A DNA stretch of 38,311 bases from assembly GCA_022768065.1 (NCBI GenBank), contig JALELS010000022.1, positions 1 to 38,311 on the forward strand. The letters are read 5' to 3'. The notes under the pieces are model-generated. The model searched no databases. It was not told the origin of the DNA and saw nothing but the letters and a program-made list of their open reading frames with translations. The position numbers were made by a program, and so were the translations under genes. Below, one piece after another: positions 1 to 8,561 of the stretch (positions are counted from its first letter, which is position 1; every line of letters starts with the position of its first letter). Origin of the DNA: Ruminococcus sp. (lineage in GTDB: Bacteria > Bacillota > Clostridia > Oscillospirales > Acutalibacteraceae).

Positions 1-1
1 C

Positions 2-184
2 GATATAAAAAATTGCGACGCCGTAATACTTGCCGTTGCTCATGAGCAGTTTAAGTCATTAACAATGAATGACTTTGAAGCAATGTTCAAGCATAACGAA
101 AACAAGAATGTCCTTGTTGATATAAAAGGACTGCTTGACCGCAAGGAATATGAGAACGCAGGATATATTTATTGGAGACTATAA
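2..184 (+). CDS. Nucleotide-sugar dehydrogenase, C-terminal fragment (UDP-HexNAcA dehydrogenase type)
   Basis: The window opens inside a reading frame of 60 codons ending with TAA at 182-184. The visible peptide runs from a DIKNCDAVILAVAHEQF segment to a VLVDIKGLLDRKEYENAGYIYWRL-type tail (broken here only for length). This matches the last part of the UDP-binding domain of UDP-glucose/UDP-HexNAc dehydrogenases of the TviB/WbpO/VipA kind, which typically end in 'G.. YWRL'. These enzymes oxidise C6 of UDP-GlcNAc or UDP-GalNAc to the uronic acid with two NAD+. The 5' part, including the NAD-binding Rossmann fold and catalytic Cys, lies outside the window, so substrate cannot be judged directly. 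A WbpP/TviC-like epimerase two genes downstream fits the TviB/TviC pairing known from Vi antigen and O-antigen clusters. Confidence 0.85.
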   Translation, partial: DIKNCDAVILAVAHEQFKSLTMNDFEAMFKHNENKNVLVDIKGLLDRKEYENAGYIYWRL

Positions 185-245
185 TTTAGCTGAAGCTACC
201 GCTATTTATCAAAACTCTTATTTTTCTAAAAAAGGAAACGTTAAA

Positions 246-1847
246 ATGAATTACGAGTCATTCAAAAATGCTGCTGTTATAAAAGATATACTTGAAAAAA
301 AGCCACAATACCGTGAATGTCTGTTTTCGAGGGGATATTTAATAACCAAAGACGAGAATATAAGTCTTTCTGATTATCCGTTCTATTCGCTTTGGAACAG
401 TGAAAAGGTCTGCGGCTTCGATGTAATTGTACATAAGGATCAGGATTATACCGTTTATTCCGAAAAAGAGGAAAAACTTGTTTTGATAGGTCATGCGTAC
501 AATCCGTTTAACGGAGTTTATGACGAAAAGGAGCTGCTCAAGCAAGCAGCCGAGGCGTATGAAAAAAGCAGGGATGAATTTTTTGAATGTATAAATGATT
601 GGACAGGAATTTTTGTTGTTTTTGTCTTTGATGGCGACAGAGTAATAGGAGTACAGGACTGTTCGGGCATAAAGGCTCTTTATTACGGTAATATCGAGGG
701 TAATGTATGCTTTACCTCTCACCCTCAATTGGTTGCAGACATTTATTCGCTTAAAATGGATCCATTCGTTAAAAAGCTGGTAACAAATCGCTTTTATAAT
801 ATAGGAAATCGCTATTTGCCGGGTGATTTGTCGCCGTTTAGCGAGCTTAAAAGGATAGGCGCAAATGTTTATCTTGAATACTTCGCAGATAATTTTGAAA
901 TAAAACGTTTTTATCCCGTAAAGCCTTTGGAGCTTTGCAAAACACAGGAGGAATACGAGCTTGGCATTAAAAAAGCTTATGAAATTTTACATAAGAACAT
1001 AGAGCTTGCTTCTGAAAAATGGGAAAGCTGTGCCATTTCTCTTTCCGGCGGTACGGACAGCAAAACAACCCTTGCTTGTGCGAACGGACTTTATGACAGA
1101 TTTCAATTTTTTAGCTTCCAGTCCAAAGATACCGAGATTACGGATTCCGAAGCTGCTCATGCCATTTGTGAAAAGTTAGGCTTGAAGCACAATGTTTATC
1201 CCATTCCCGCAGAAAACAGCGAGATTGAGGATTTCGATGAGCTTAAAGCAATAATTATACATTCATACGGATATGTGCGTGGACTTGCTGACAATGAGAT
1301 AAGAAAGCATATTTGTATGTATAGATGGCACTATTTTGACACAGAAATTAAGTCGTGGATTTCGGAGATAGTAAGGGTCTTTTTTGAGAGAAAATACGGT
1401 ATGAAATTTCCTGACAGGCTTACGCCGAGGCATTTCAGTATCCTTCAGACAAGATATTTTGCTTCGCCGTCTCTGCTTAGAAAATCTGACAAAATCTACG
1501 GCGAATACATGAAAAAATTTGACTTGGAAGAGCCAAAATTCAACTTTGAGCACACTGACTTGTATTATTGGGAAGTAAGAATGAGCGGTTGGGGTATGAT
1601 GGTAACTCAAAGTCTGGATCTTTGCCACAGAATAACATTTCCCTTTAACAACAGGCGGCTTGTGGAGCTTATGCTCACACTTCCGAGGGAATATAGAAAA
1701 AGCGACAAGGCGCATCAGGACATTATTAAATATGCCAACAAAGAAATATACGACGCTGACATCCATATTCTCAATAATTATTTCCATTCGGGCAGGATAA
1801 TGCTTGAAAAAATTTACTTTAAGTATCGTACTTTCTTAAAAAAATAG
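246..1847 (+). CDS. Asparagine synthase-like (AsnB C-terminal family) amidating enzyme in polysaccharide cluster
   Basis: This encodes a 533-residue protein. The reading frame is open from a TTG at 135, but that would overlap the upstream dehydrogenase. ATG 246 sits 8-10 bases after AAAGGA and is preferred. Residues about 267-272 are SGGTDS, the PP-loop pyrophosphate motif of the AsnB/ATP-pyrophosphatase fold. This fold adenylates a carboxylate before attack by an amine. The first ~200 residues resemble the Ntn glutaminase fold (GHAYNPFNG, DCSGIKALYY, FTSHPQL blocks), but there is no Cys after Met1, so glutamine hydrolysis looks lost. In Pseudomonas O6 a related enzyme (WbpS) is assigned to amidation of a GalNAc uronic acid. 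Sitting between a UDP-HexNAcA dehydrogenase and a UDP-HexNAc 4-epimerase, this gene may likewise modify a uronic acid. That role is inference. Confidence 0.85.
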   Translation: MNYESFKNAAVIKDILEKKPQYRECLFSRGYLITKDENISLSDYPFYSLWNSEKVCGFDVIVHKDQDYTVYSEKEEKLVLIGHAYNPFNGVYDEKELLKQAAEAYEKSRDEFFECINDWTGIFVVFVFDGDRVIGVQDCSGIKALYYGNIEGNVCFTSHPQLVADIYSLKMDPFVKKLVTNRFYNIGNRYLPGDLSPFSELKRIGANVYLEYFADNFEIKRFYPVKPLELCKTQEEYELGIKKAYEILHKNIELASEKWESCAISLSGGTDSKTTLACANGLYDRFQFFSFQSKDTEITDSEAAHAICEKLGLKHNVYPIPAENSEIEDFDELKAIIIHSYGYVRGLADNEIRKHICMYRWHYFDTEIKSWISEIVRVFFERKYGMKFPDRLTPRHFSILQTRYFASPSLLRKSDKIYGEYMKKFDLEEPKFNFEHTDLYYWEVRMSGWGMMVTQSLDLCHRITFPFNNRRLVELMLTLPREYRKSDKAHQDIIKYANKEIYDADIHILNNYFHSGRIMLEKIYFKYRTFLKK

Positions 1848-1867
1848 AAAAGAAGGAGAAAATCTAA

Positions 1868-2842
1868 ATGGGGTTTACCGAAATAAAATTTCCGTCGGAT
1901 ACATTGTTTCTTGTAACGGGTGCGGCGGGCTTTGTCGGCTCTAATCTTTGTGAAGCGATACTCAATATGGGCTATAAGGTCAGAGCGCTTGACGACCTAT
2001 CGACCGGCAAGCAGGAAAACGTCGATATGTTTCTCGGCAATCCGAACTATGAGTTTATAAAAGGCGACATAAAAGACCTTGACACCTGTATGAAGGCATG
2101 CGAGGGCGTGGACTATGTGCTTAATCAGGCGGCGTGGGGAAGCGTTCCGAGAAGTCTTGAAATGCCGCTGTTTTATTGCAAAAACAATATTGAGGGAACG
2201 CTCAATATGCTCGAAGCGGCAAGACAATGCGGTGTTAAAAAGTTTGTATATGCATCTTCTTCGTCCGTATACGGCGACGAGCCGCACCTACCCAAAACCG
2301 AGGGCAGAGAGGGCAATTTGCTGTCTCCTTACGCTCTTACAAAGCGATGCGACGAGGAATGGGCAAAGCTTTATACCATGCACTACGGACTTGATACATA
2401 CGGAATGAGATATTTTAACGTATTCGGCAGACGTCAGGATCCGGACGGCGCGTATGCGGCGGTAATTCCGAAATTTTTAAAACAGCTTATGCACGGCGAG
2501 GTGCCGACAATCAACGGCGACGGTAAGCAGAGCCGAGACTTTACTTATATCGACAATGTTATTGAAGCGAACCTCAAAGCTTGTCTTGCTTCTCACGAGG
2601 CGGCAGGCAACGCGTTTAATATCGCCTACGGCGGCAGAGAGTACCTTATAGACATTTATTACGGTCTTACAAAGGCACTCGGCGTTGACGTCGAACCGAA
2701 TTTCGGCCCGGACAGAAAGGGCGACATAAAGCACTCAAACGCCGATATTTCAAAAGCGAGAAAACTCCTCGGCTACGATCCCGATTACAGCTTCCAGGAC
2801 GGCATCAAACTTGCTATCGAGTGGTATAAGGAGAATTTGTAA
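1868..2842 (+). CDS. UDP-N-acetylglucosamine 4-epimerase, extended SDR (WbpP/TviC type)
   Basis: A 324-residue NAD-dependent epimerase/dehydratase. The Rossmann motif GAAGFVG lies at residues 18-24. The catalytic Ser stretch SSSSVYG is near 130-136, and the Tyr-x3-Lys pair is Y155/K159. The ending (YDPDYSFQDGI.. IEWY) and the overall sequence are of the WbpP/TviC/Gne2 group, which interconverts UDP-GlcNAc and UDP-GalNAc or their uronic acids in the cytoplasm. A good ribosome site (AGAAGGAGAA) precedes ATG 1868. The stop overlaps the next start by one base (TAATG), so the gene is co-transcribed with its neighbours. With the upstream dehydrogenase it should supply UDP-GalNAc(A) for the repeat unit. 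Exact substrate preference (GlcNAc versus GlcNAcA) is not readable from sequence. Confidence 0.9.
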   Translation: MGFTEIKFPSDTLFLVTGAAGFVGSNLCEAILNMGYKVRALDDLSTGKQENVDMFLGNPNYEFIKGDIKDLDTCMKACEGVDYVLNQAAWGSVPRSLEMPLFYCKNNIEGTLNMLEAARQCGVKKFVYASSSSVYGDEPHLPKTEGREGNLLSPYALTKRCDEEWAKLYTMHYGLDTYGMRYFNVFGRRQDPDGAYAAVIPKFLKQLMHGEVPTINGDGKQSRDFTYIDNVIEANLKACLASHEAAGNAFNIAYGGREYLIDIYYGLTKALGVDVEPNFGPDRKGDIKHSNADISKARKLLGYDPDYSFQDGIKLAIEWYKENL

Positions 2843-3744
2843 TGGCGACATTAAAAAGTGTGGTAAAGTCAAGAGATACTCGTAATTTTATAATGAGAGT
2901 ATTGAGATTTTTTCCGACACCGATATATATAAGCTTATACTATTGGGCTGCAACGGGCAAGTGGCCGGATTTAAAGCACCCCACGTATTTTAACGAGAAG
3001 CTTCAATGGATGAAAATACATGAAGATTATACAAAATACCGTGATTATGCGGACAAGATAAAGGTGCGCGACATAATAGAAGAGAAAATCGGCGACGGAT
3101 ATATGTTCCCGATGCTCGGTAAATGGAAAAGCTTTGACGAAATAGACTTCGACTCTCTCCCCGAAGAATTTGTGCTTAAATGTAATCACGATTCGGGCAG
3201 CGTCAAGGTAATTCGTAACAAGTCCGCACTTACCGACAAGGATATTGAGTCCTTGCGTAAGTTCTACAATTCAAGATTGAAACAGGATTTTTATGGGTAC
3301 GGCAGAGAACCCTGCTACAAGGGTATCGACAGATATGTTTTTGCCGAGAAATTTATGAAAGACCCGTCCGGAGACGAGGGCGGAATAAAAGACTATAAGT
3401 TTTTCTGCTTCAACGGAAAGCCCGAAATAATGTTTATTGCGACAGACCGCGCAACGGATGTGAAATTCGACTTTTTCGATATGGACTTCAACCACCTCGA
3501 TATAACAAACATTCATCCTCAATCCGGAAAAGTAATTGAGAAGCCGGAAAAATTCGACGAAATGAAGGCGCTGGCGGAAAAACTGTCTGAAGGCATTAAA
3601 TTTGTCAGAATCGATTTGTTTGAGTTGGGCGGAAAAATTTATTTCAGCGAGTTCACATTTTTCCACGGCGGAGGATTTAACCGTTTTTATCCCGTGGAAT
3701 GGGAGACAAAACTCGGTAATCTTATCGATATAAATACAAAGTAA
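2842..3744 (+). CDS. TupA-like ATP-grasp protein
   Basis: A 300-residue cytoplasmic protein. The order of segments is an N-terminal 'YYWAATGKWPDLKHPTYFNEKLQW' type block, a KVRDII/IGDGY block, VLKCNHDSGSV, an acidic DYKFFCFNGKPE strand, and FVRIDLFE..GKIYFSEFTF. This matches the TupA-like ATP-grasp family common in Firmicute capsule and teichuronic acid loci. ATP-grasp enzymes join a carboxylate to an amine or similar nucleophile through an acyl phosphate. The acceptor in this family is not established to my knowledge, although an amide link between a uronic acid and an amino compound would suit the neighbouring dehydrogenase. Start ATG 2842 overlaps the previous TAA, with AAGGAG 9 bases upstream. 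Family assignment is from recognised sequence pattern, the role is inferred. Confidence 0.82.
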   Translation: MATLKSVVKSRDTRNFIMRVLRFFPTPIYISLYYWAATGKWPDLKHPTYFNEKLQWMKIHEDYTKYRDYADKIKVRDIIEEKIGDGYMFPMLGKWKSFDEIDFDSLPEEFVLKCNHDSGSVKVIRNKSALTDKDIESLRKFYNSRLKQDFYGYGREPCYKGIDRYVFAEKFMKDPSGDEGGIKDYKFFCFNGKPEIMFIATDRATDVKFDFFDMDFNHLDITNIHPQSGKVIEKPEKFDEMKALAEKLSEGIKFVRIDLFELGGKIYFSEFTFFHGGGFNRFYPVEWETKLGNLIDINTK

Positions 3745-3756
3745 CGAGGAACAAGG

Positions 3757-5016
3757 ATGAGAGTATTATTTGTTTCGTCTTCGCCTATTAACACGCAAAC
3801 AAGTATCGGAAATACGTTTTTGAATTTATTTGACGGCTTTGACGCGGAGCTTTACAGTGTTTACAGCAGAACCGGTTATCCCGACAAAAAAATCAAAAGC
3901 GCTTTTCGCATTGCCGAAACTCAGCTTGTTAAAAACATATTTAACAGCAAAAAAATCGGCAAAAAGGTCGAGAATTACGAAGAAACTTCGTCGGAGGACA
4001 AGAGCGCTCAAAAATTAGAGACCTCGATTAAACTCAATCCGTCGCCGCTTAAATATATTGCAAGGGATATGGTTTGGAAGCTTGCGCCGTGGAAAAACAA
4101 AAATCTGAAAGCTTACATAGAAGAAGTAAATCCCGATTTGATTTTTTCCGTCCTCAGCAGCAATTCCGCGGTTAACGAGATGATAGCTTATGCCGCTAAG
4201 GTTTCGGGTGCAAAAGTGATTTTGTATGCTTGGGACGATAATTACAGCTATCCTTATTCAAAATCTCCGTTTTTACGTGCGGTGCACTTTTTTTGGCGTA
4301 AAATGATGAGGAAAACCGCGGCATTGGCGTCGGATTTATTTGTAATATCGGATATTCAAAAACGTGATTACGAAAAGATTTTTTCAATGGAGTGTAAGGT
4401 AATTACAAAGGGCGCGGATTTTTCAAAGCGTGAAGAAAAGCCCGTTTTGCACAATAACCCGCTAAAAATTTTGTATGCCGGAAACCTTGCCTTGGGTCGT
4501 GCGGAAACAATTTCGAATATTACAAAGGCACTTGAAAAAATCAATCGTGACGGCAAAAAGGCGGAACTCATGATATATTCGGCGACTCAGCTAACCGACG
4601 AGCAGAAAAAGACGATGGCGGATTCGAGTAATTCGTTTTTTATGGGAAGTGTTTCTGCTCTCGAAGTACAGAAGCTTCAAAGCGAAGCCGATATACTGGT
4701 TCACGCCGAAAGCTTTAAAGAGGAGTATTTTAATTTAATCCATTACTCTTTTTCGACAAAGCTCGTTGACTGTTTTCACAGTGCCAAATGTATTTTTGCC
4801 GTCGGACCCGAAAAAGCGGCTTCAATTGACTGCCTTATAAAAAATGACGCCGCGGTCGTTGCAAAAAGCAACGATGAAATATACGAAAAATTAAATTTGC
4901 TTATAAACGACAAGGAACTGATTGACGCATATGCTGAAAAATCATGGCAGTATGGTAAAAAGTCCTTCGATATAAAAGATATTCAAGAATTACTTTTAGA
5001 GAGTATGGAAAAGTAA
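3757..5016 (+). CDS. GT-B glycosyltransferase (GT4-like)
   Basis: A 419-residue protein, soluble or peripheral, with a two-Rossmann GT-B plan. The N-terminal half starts MRVLFVSSSP and contains PDLIFSVLSSNSAVN. The C-terminal half starts near KILYAGNLALGRAETI and continues to FFMGSVSALEVQKLQSEAD, then a donor-site region around the YSFSTKLVDCF stretch. The classical E-x7-E motif is weak or replaced, so this is a divergent GT4 member. It probably adds one sugar to the lipid-linked repeat unit. It follows the ATP-grasp gene by 12 bases behind a GAGG ribosome site. Base composition is closer to the upstream genes than to the AT-rich block that follows. Donor and acceptor sugars cannot be read. 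Confidence 0.8.
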   Translation: MRVLFVSSSPINTQTSIGNTFLNLFDGFDAELYSVYSRTGYPDKKIKSAFRIAETQLVKNIFNSKKIGKKVENYEETSSEDKSAQKLETSIKLNPSPLKYIARDMVWKLAPWKNKNLKAYIEEVNPDLIFSVLSSNSAVNEMIAYAAKVSGAKVILYAWDDNYSYPYSKSPFLRAVHFFWRKMMRKTAALASDLFVISDIQKRDYEKIFSMECKVITKGADFSKREEKPVLHNNPLKILYAGNLALGRAETISNITKALEKINRDGKKAELMIYSATQLTDEQKKTMADSSNSFFMGSVSALEVQKLQSEADILVHAESFKEEYFNLIHYSFSTKLVDCFHSAKCIFAVGPEKAASIDCLIKNDAAVVAKSNDEIYEKLNLLINDKELIDAYAEKSWQYGKKSFDIKDIQELLLESMEK

Positions 5017-5070
5017 TATTAAAAATTCAGTAAATATTTAATTATTTATCTAAACGGGAAAGAAAGATTT

Positions 5071-6282
5071 ATGAAAGTATTACAGATAAATGCAGTTTAT
5101 AATCTAAGCAGTACAGGCAGAAATGTAACAGAATCACATCTTTTAATGCTTGAAAAGGGCATTGATTCTTATGTTGCGTATTCAAAGACTAATAAACCTG
5201 ACGACCCGAATTTATATCATATCGGTTCGGCTCTTGATGTTAAACTTCATGGGTTGCTTTCAAGAATTTCAGGAAAACAAGGATATTTTTCTCATTTAGC
5301 AACACGGAATTTAGTTAAATACATAGAGAAGATTAAACCTGATGTTGTCCATTTGCATAATTTGCACGGGAACTATATAAATTTACCGATGCTTATGAAA
5401 TATCTTGACGATAAAAAAGTCCCTGTTGTTATAACTTTTCATGATTTTTGGTTTATAACGGGAAAATGTATGTACTTTACGACTTCAAATTGTGAAAAAT
5501 GGCAGGAACAATGTGGCAACTGTCCTAATTTGCAGGACGGTAACAGAACATGGTTTTTTGACAAAACAGAAGAACTGCTTAAAGATAAAACGCAAATGTT
5601 CTCAAAAACAGATAAACTTGCTTTGGTCGGAGTTTCTAAATGGGCAACCGATGAGGTTTGTAAATCACCTATAGCTCGTTATGCGGACATTGTTAAGCCG
5701 ATATATAATTGGGTGGATATTAGCAAGTTTTATCCGAGAGATATAAAAAAAGCTCGTGATAAGTATGGTATCAATGGGTTTATGGCGATAGGCGTTTCTT
5801 CGATTTGGTCTGAAAGAAAGGGCTTGAAAAGCTTTATAGAACTTGCGGAGAAAATGCCCGAAATAACAGTTGTTCTTGTTGGAACAATAAACGAAGGTAT
5901 CGAATTGCCAAAGAATATTATAACTGTTCCAAGCACTTCTTCTATTGACGAACTTGCTGAACTTTACTCATCCGCAGATGTATTTATAACATTTTCCCTT
6001 GAAGAAACTTTTGGCAAAGTATCGGCGGAAGCGCTTTCTTGCGGTACACCGGTTATATGCTATAACTCTACCGCCAATCCGGAAATAGTGGGCGAAGGTT
6101 GTGGCTATGTCTGTGAAAAAAGAAATTTAAATCAAGTTGTTGAGTCAATAAAAAAGATTGAAAATAACGGAAAAGATTTTTACCGAGACAACTGCTTGAA
6201 ATATGTATATGACAATTTTGAAAAAGAGAAAAAAATCGGTGAATATATAGATTTGTACAAAGAGATTTCCGATAAAAATTAG
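5071..6282 (+). CDS. Glycosyltransferase family 4
   Basis: A 403-residue GT4 retaining transferase. The N-terminal domain has the MKVLQINAVYNLSSTGR start and PDVVHLHNLHGNYINLP, with FHDFWFITGKCMYF typical of the WcaC-like group. A Cys-containing insert (CEKWQEQCGNCPNL) may hold metal or a disulfide. The C-terminal nucleotide-sugar domain contains GVSSIWSERKGL and the EETFGKVSAE stretch, which is the E-x7-E donor-binding motif. It acts at the cytoplasmic face of the membrane on undecaprenyl-linked intermediates. From here to about 10106 the DNA is visibly more AT-rich than the genes on either side, suggesting a separate origin for this serotype-specific core. Sugar specificity is unknown. Confidence 0.9.
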   Translation: MKVLQINAVYNLSSTGRNVTESHLLMLEKGIDSYVAYSKTNKPDDPNLYHIGSALDVKLHGLLSRISGKQGYFSHLATRNLVKYIEKIKPDVVHLHNLHGNYINLPMLMKYLDDKKVPVVITFHDFWFITGKCMYFTTSNCEKWQEQCGNCPNLQDGNRTWFFDKTEELLKDKTQMFSKTDKLALVGVSKWATDEVCKSPIARYADIVKPIYNWVDISKFYPRDIKKARDKYGINGFMAIGVSSIWSERKGLKSFIELAEKMPEITVVLVGTINEGIELPKNIITVPSTSSIDELAELYSSADVFITFSLEETFGKVSAEALSCGTPVICYNSTANPEIVGEGCGYVCEKRNLNQVVESIKKIENNGKDFYRDNCLKYVYDNFEKEKKIGEYIDLYKEISDKN

Positions 6283-6299
6283 TATTAAAAGGGTATATT

Positions 6300-7358
6300 A
6301 TGAACGCTTATGTAATTAACATTTTATTGATAATGTTTTGGGCAATGGCACTATTGCTGTTCAATCCTAATAAATTGAAGAAAAAAGCATTTATAGCCAT
6401 TGCTACAATACAATGGATTTTCGTTTCGGGATTGCGCAATATTACTTCAGGCGCCGACCCGGATACAATAGAGTATCTTCGTCATTTTAATAGTGTTAAG
6501 AATATGCCTTGGAGTAAAATTCCTGTGTTATTTTATAATACATATGTAAAAGGCGTCGGAAAAGACCCCGGATACACTGTTTTAGTAAAGCTTGTTCAGG
6601 TTTTTACAAAGAATTATCAATGCTATCTTGTAATTGTGGCGATAATTTTGTTCTCAAGTCTTGCTGTATGGGTTTATAAAAACTCAAAAATGCCCTGTTT
6701 TAGTTATATCCTTTTCTCAACATTGTTTTACAGTTTTTTTGCTGTAACGGGTATAAGGCAGACTATTGCAACTGCATTGGTTGTATTTATAGGCACAGAA
6801 CTAATTAAAAAAAGAAAATTTTTCCCGTTTTTATTGATATGCTTAATTGCATTTACAATACATAAATCGTCAATGTGTTTATTGCCATTTTACTTTATCT
6901 CACAAAAGAAAATAACTCGTAAATATATACTGTTTGTACTTGCTCTCTTCCCGATAGTTGCCGTGTTTAGAAATCAATTTCTTGATTTATTGAATTTTAT
7001 TTCGGGATATGAATATGAAGAGCTTTCAACAAGCGGAGCAAAAAGCTTTACATTCTTTTATTTTGTAATTGTAATTGTATCGTTAATTTTGCTTAGGTAT
7101 GTCAGAGAAAATTCCAAAAACTATAAAATGTATTACAATGCATTGTTTTTAGGTATGCTGTTTATTCCATTGGTTTTTGTTAACCCGTCATTGATGCGAG
7201 TAGTACAGTACTTTTCCGTTTATCTAATGTTATTGGTACCCGAACTTATTATGTGTGTTCAAAAGAAGTATAGAAACCTTGTATATATTGCAATAGTTAT
7301 TGTGTTGATGATTATTACCAATATATATACATCAAATTATTCATTCTTCTGGCAATAA
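6300..7358 (+). CDS. EpsG/Wzy-type polysaccharide polymerase, multi-pass membrane protein
   Basis: A 352-residue, very hydrophobic protein with about 9-10 predicted membrane spans, starting with an uncleaved hydrophobic segment. Family marks are SGLRNITSGADPDTIEYL after the second span, a GIRQTIATAL span start, and FTIHKSSMCLLPFYF. Together these are the pattern of EpsG-family proteins, which take the place of Wzy polymerase in Firmicute EPS clusters. It should join flipped repeat units on the outer face of the membrane. The ribosome site AAAAGGG precedes ATG 6300, 17 bases after the upstream stop, and the next gene starts 9 bases after its end, so it is within the operon. It is strongly AT-rich. 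No second polymerase is seen in this first cluster. Confidence 0.87.
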   Translation: MNAYVINILLIMFWAMALLLFNPNKLKKKAFIAIATIQWIFVSGLRNITSGADPDTIEYLRHFNSVKNMPWSKIPVLFYNTYVKGVGKDPGYTVLVKLVQVFTKNYQCYLVIVAIILFSSLAVWVYKNSKMPCFSYILFSTLFYSFFAVTGIRQTIATALVVFIGTELIKKRKFFPFLLICLIAFTIHKSSMCLLPFYFISQKKITRKYILFVLALFPIVAVFRNQFLDLLNFISGYEYEELSTSGAKSFTFFYFVIVIVSLILLRYVRENSKNYKMYYNALFLGMLFIPLVFVNPSLMRVVQYFSVYLMLLVPELIMCVQKKYRNLVYIAIVIVLMIITNIYTSNYSFFWQ

Positions 7359-7367
7359 GGTGGTAAA

Positions 7368-8504
7368 ATGAAAAAAATATTTTATATGGCATATTATAAT
7401 TCGACAAATAGCAGCGAAAGACGAAATGCAGTTTTATCTTCTGTTAATAAAATGAATTATATATGCGAAGCTCTTGAGAATAACGGTTATAACACAGAAA
7501 TCGTTTCTGCATCAGGAACAACAGAGAAAAAGTTTTGCAAATCAAAAAAAGTTAAACTTACAGACAAAACTACACTCAAACTTTTTTCATCATTACCAAG
7601 ATTAAACAGAATAGTCTCGGTTATAGACAGAGTGATCTTGAAAACAAAGCTGTTTTTGTATATGATTAAGAATACAAACAAAGACAGCATAGTTATGGTT
7701 TACCATTCACTCGGATATATGTCCCTCGTGAAAAGACTTAAAAAGCTAAAAGGTTTTAAGTTGATTATCGAAGCGGAAGAGATTTACGGCGATGTTATCG
7801 GCGATGAAAAAACATCGCAAAAAGAATATGAATTTTTCAAAATCGCCGACGCTTTTATTTTCCCGACAGAGCTTTTATCCGAAAAAGTAAATACAGAAAA
7901 AAAGCCGGAAGCGATAATTTACGGTACATATCATATTGAAAAAGAAATGCCTAAAATCTTTTCGGACGGTAAAATTCACTGCGTTTACGCAGGAACATTT
8001 GATCCGAGAAAAGGTGGGGCAATAGCGTCGGCGGAGTCTGCTATGTTTCTTGATGAAAATTATCATGTTCATATTTTAGGCTTTGGCAATGAAAAAGAAA
8101 AAGCTGAAATGCTTAATACCATAGATAATATTTCAAAAAAATCCAAAGCCGATATAACTTATGACGGACTGTTATCCGGAGAAGAGTATATTAAATTTAT
8201 TCAAAGTTGTGATATCGGATTAAGCACTCAAAATCCAAATGGTAAATACAATGACACTTCATTTCCGTCTAAAATTCTTTCCTATATGGCAAACGGACTT
8301 AGAGTTGTAAGTATCCGAATTCCTGCCATAGAAAAATCCGCTGTCGGAAAATTTATGTATTATTACGATGAACAAACTCCGGAAAACATAGCAAAAGCTA
8401 TAAAGTCCATTGATTTTTCAGAGGAATATGACAGCAGAAAAGCAATCGGTATGCTTGATAAAGATTTTATTTGTGACTTAAAGAAAATGCTATCATTTAT
8501 GTAA
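7368..8504 (+). CDS. GT-B glycosyltransferase (GT4-like)
   Basis: A 378-residue protein starting MKKIFYMAYYN with two Rossmann-like halves. A linker lies near AIIYGTYHIEKEMPK, and a nucleotide-binding half begins HCVYAGTFDPRKGG. The donor-site region carries LSTQNPNGKYNDTSFPSKILSYMANGLRVVS, in which the usual acidic residue before the helix is shifted. This pattern is seen in GT4-like rhamnosyl-/galactosyl-type transferases of EPS loci, but specificity is not known. The ribosome site AAGGTGG lies just upstream of ATG 7368. The gene is part of the AT-rich core between the polymerase and the flippase. It probably adds one residue of the repeat unit on the cytoplasmic side. Confidence 0.82.
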   Translation: MKKIFYMAYYNSTNSSERRNAVLSSVNKMNYICEALENNGYNTEIVSASGTTEKKFCKSKKVKLTDKTTLKLFSSLPRLNRIVSVIDRVILKTKLFLYMIKNTNKDSIVMVYHSLGYMSLVKRLKKLKGFKLIIEAEEIYGDVIGDEKTSQKEYEFFKIADAFIFPTELLSEKVNTEKKPEAIIYGTYHIEKEMPKIFSDGKIHCVYAGTFDPRKGGAIASAESAMFLDENYHVHILGFGNEKEKAEMLNTIDNISKKSKADITYDGLLSGEEYIKFIQSCDIGLSTQNPNGKYNDTSFPSKILSYMANGLRVVSIRIPAIEKSAVGKFMYYYDEQTPENIAKAIKSIDFSEEYDSRKAIGMLDKDFICDLKKMLSFM

Positions 8505-8561
8505 TACAGGCTAAAGTGAAAGGCATTGCTTAAATAATTTTTCTGTGGGAAGTGATAAATA

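Noticed and set aside
135-245. Upstream start of the asparagine-synthase-like gene at TTG 135
   Set aside because: It would overlap the dehydrogenase end by 50 bases without a ribosome site; ATG 246 has AAAGGA in place.
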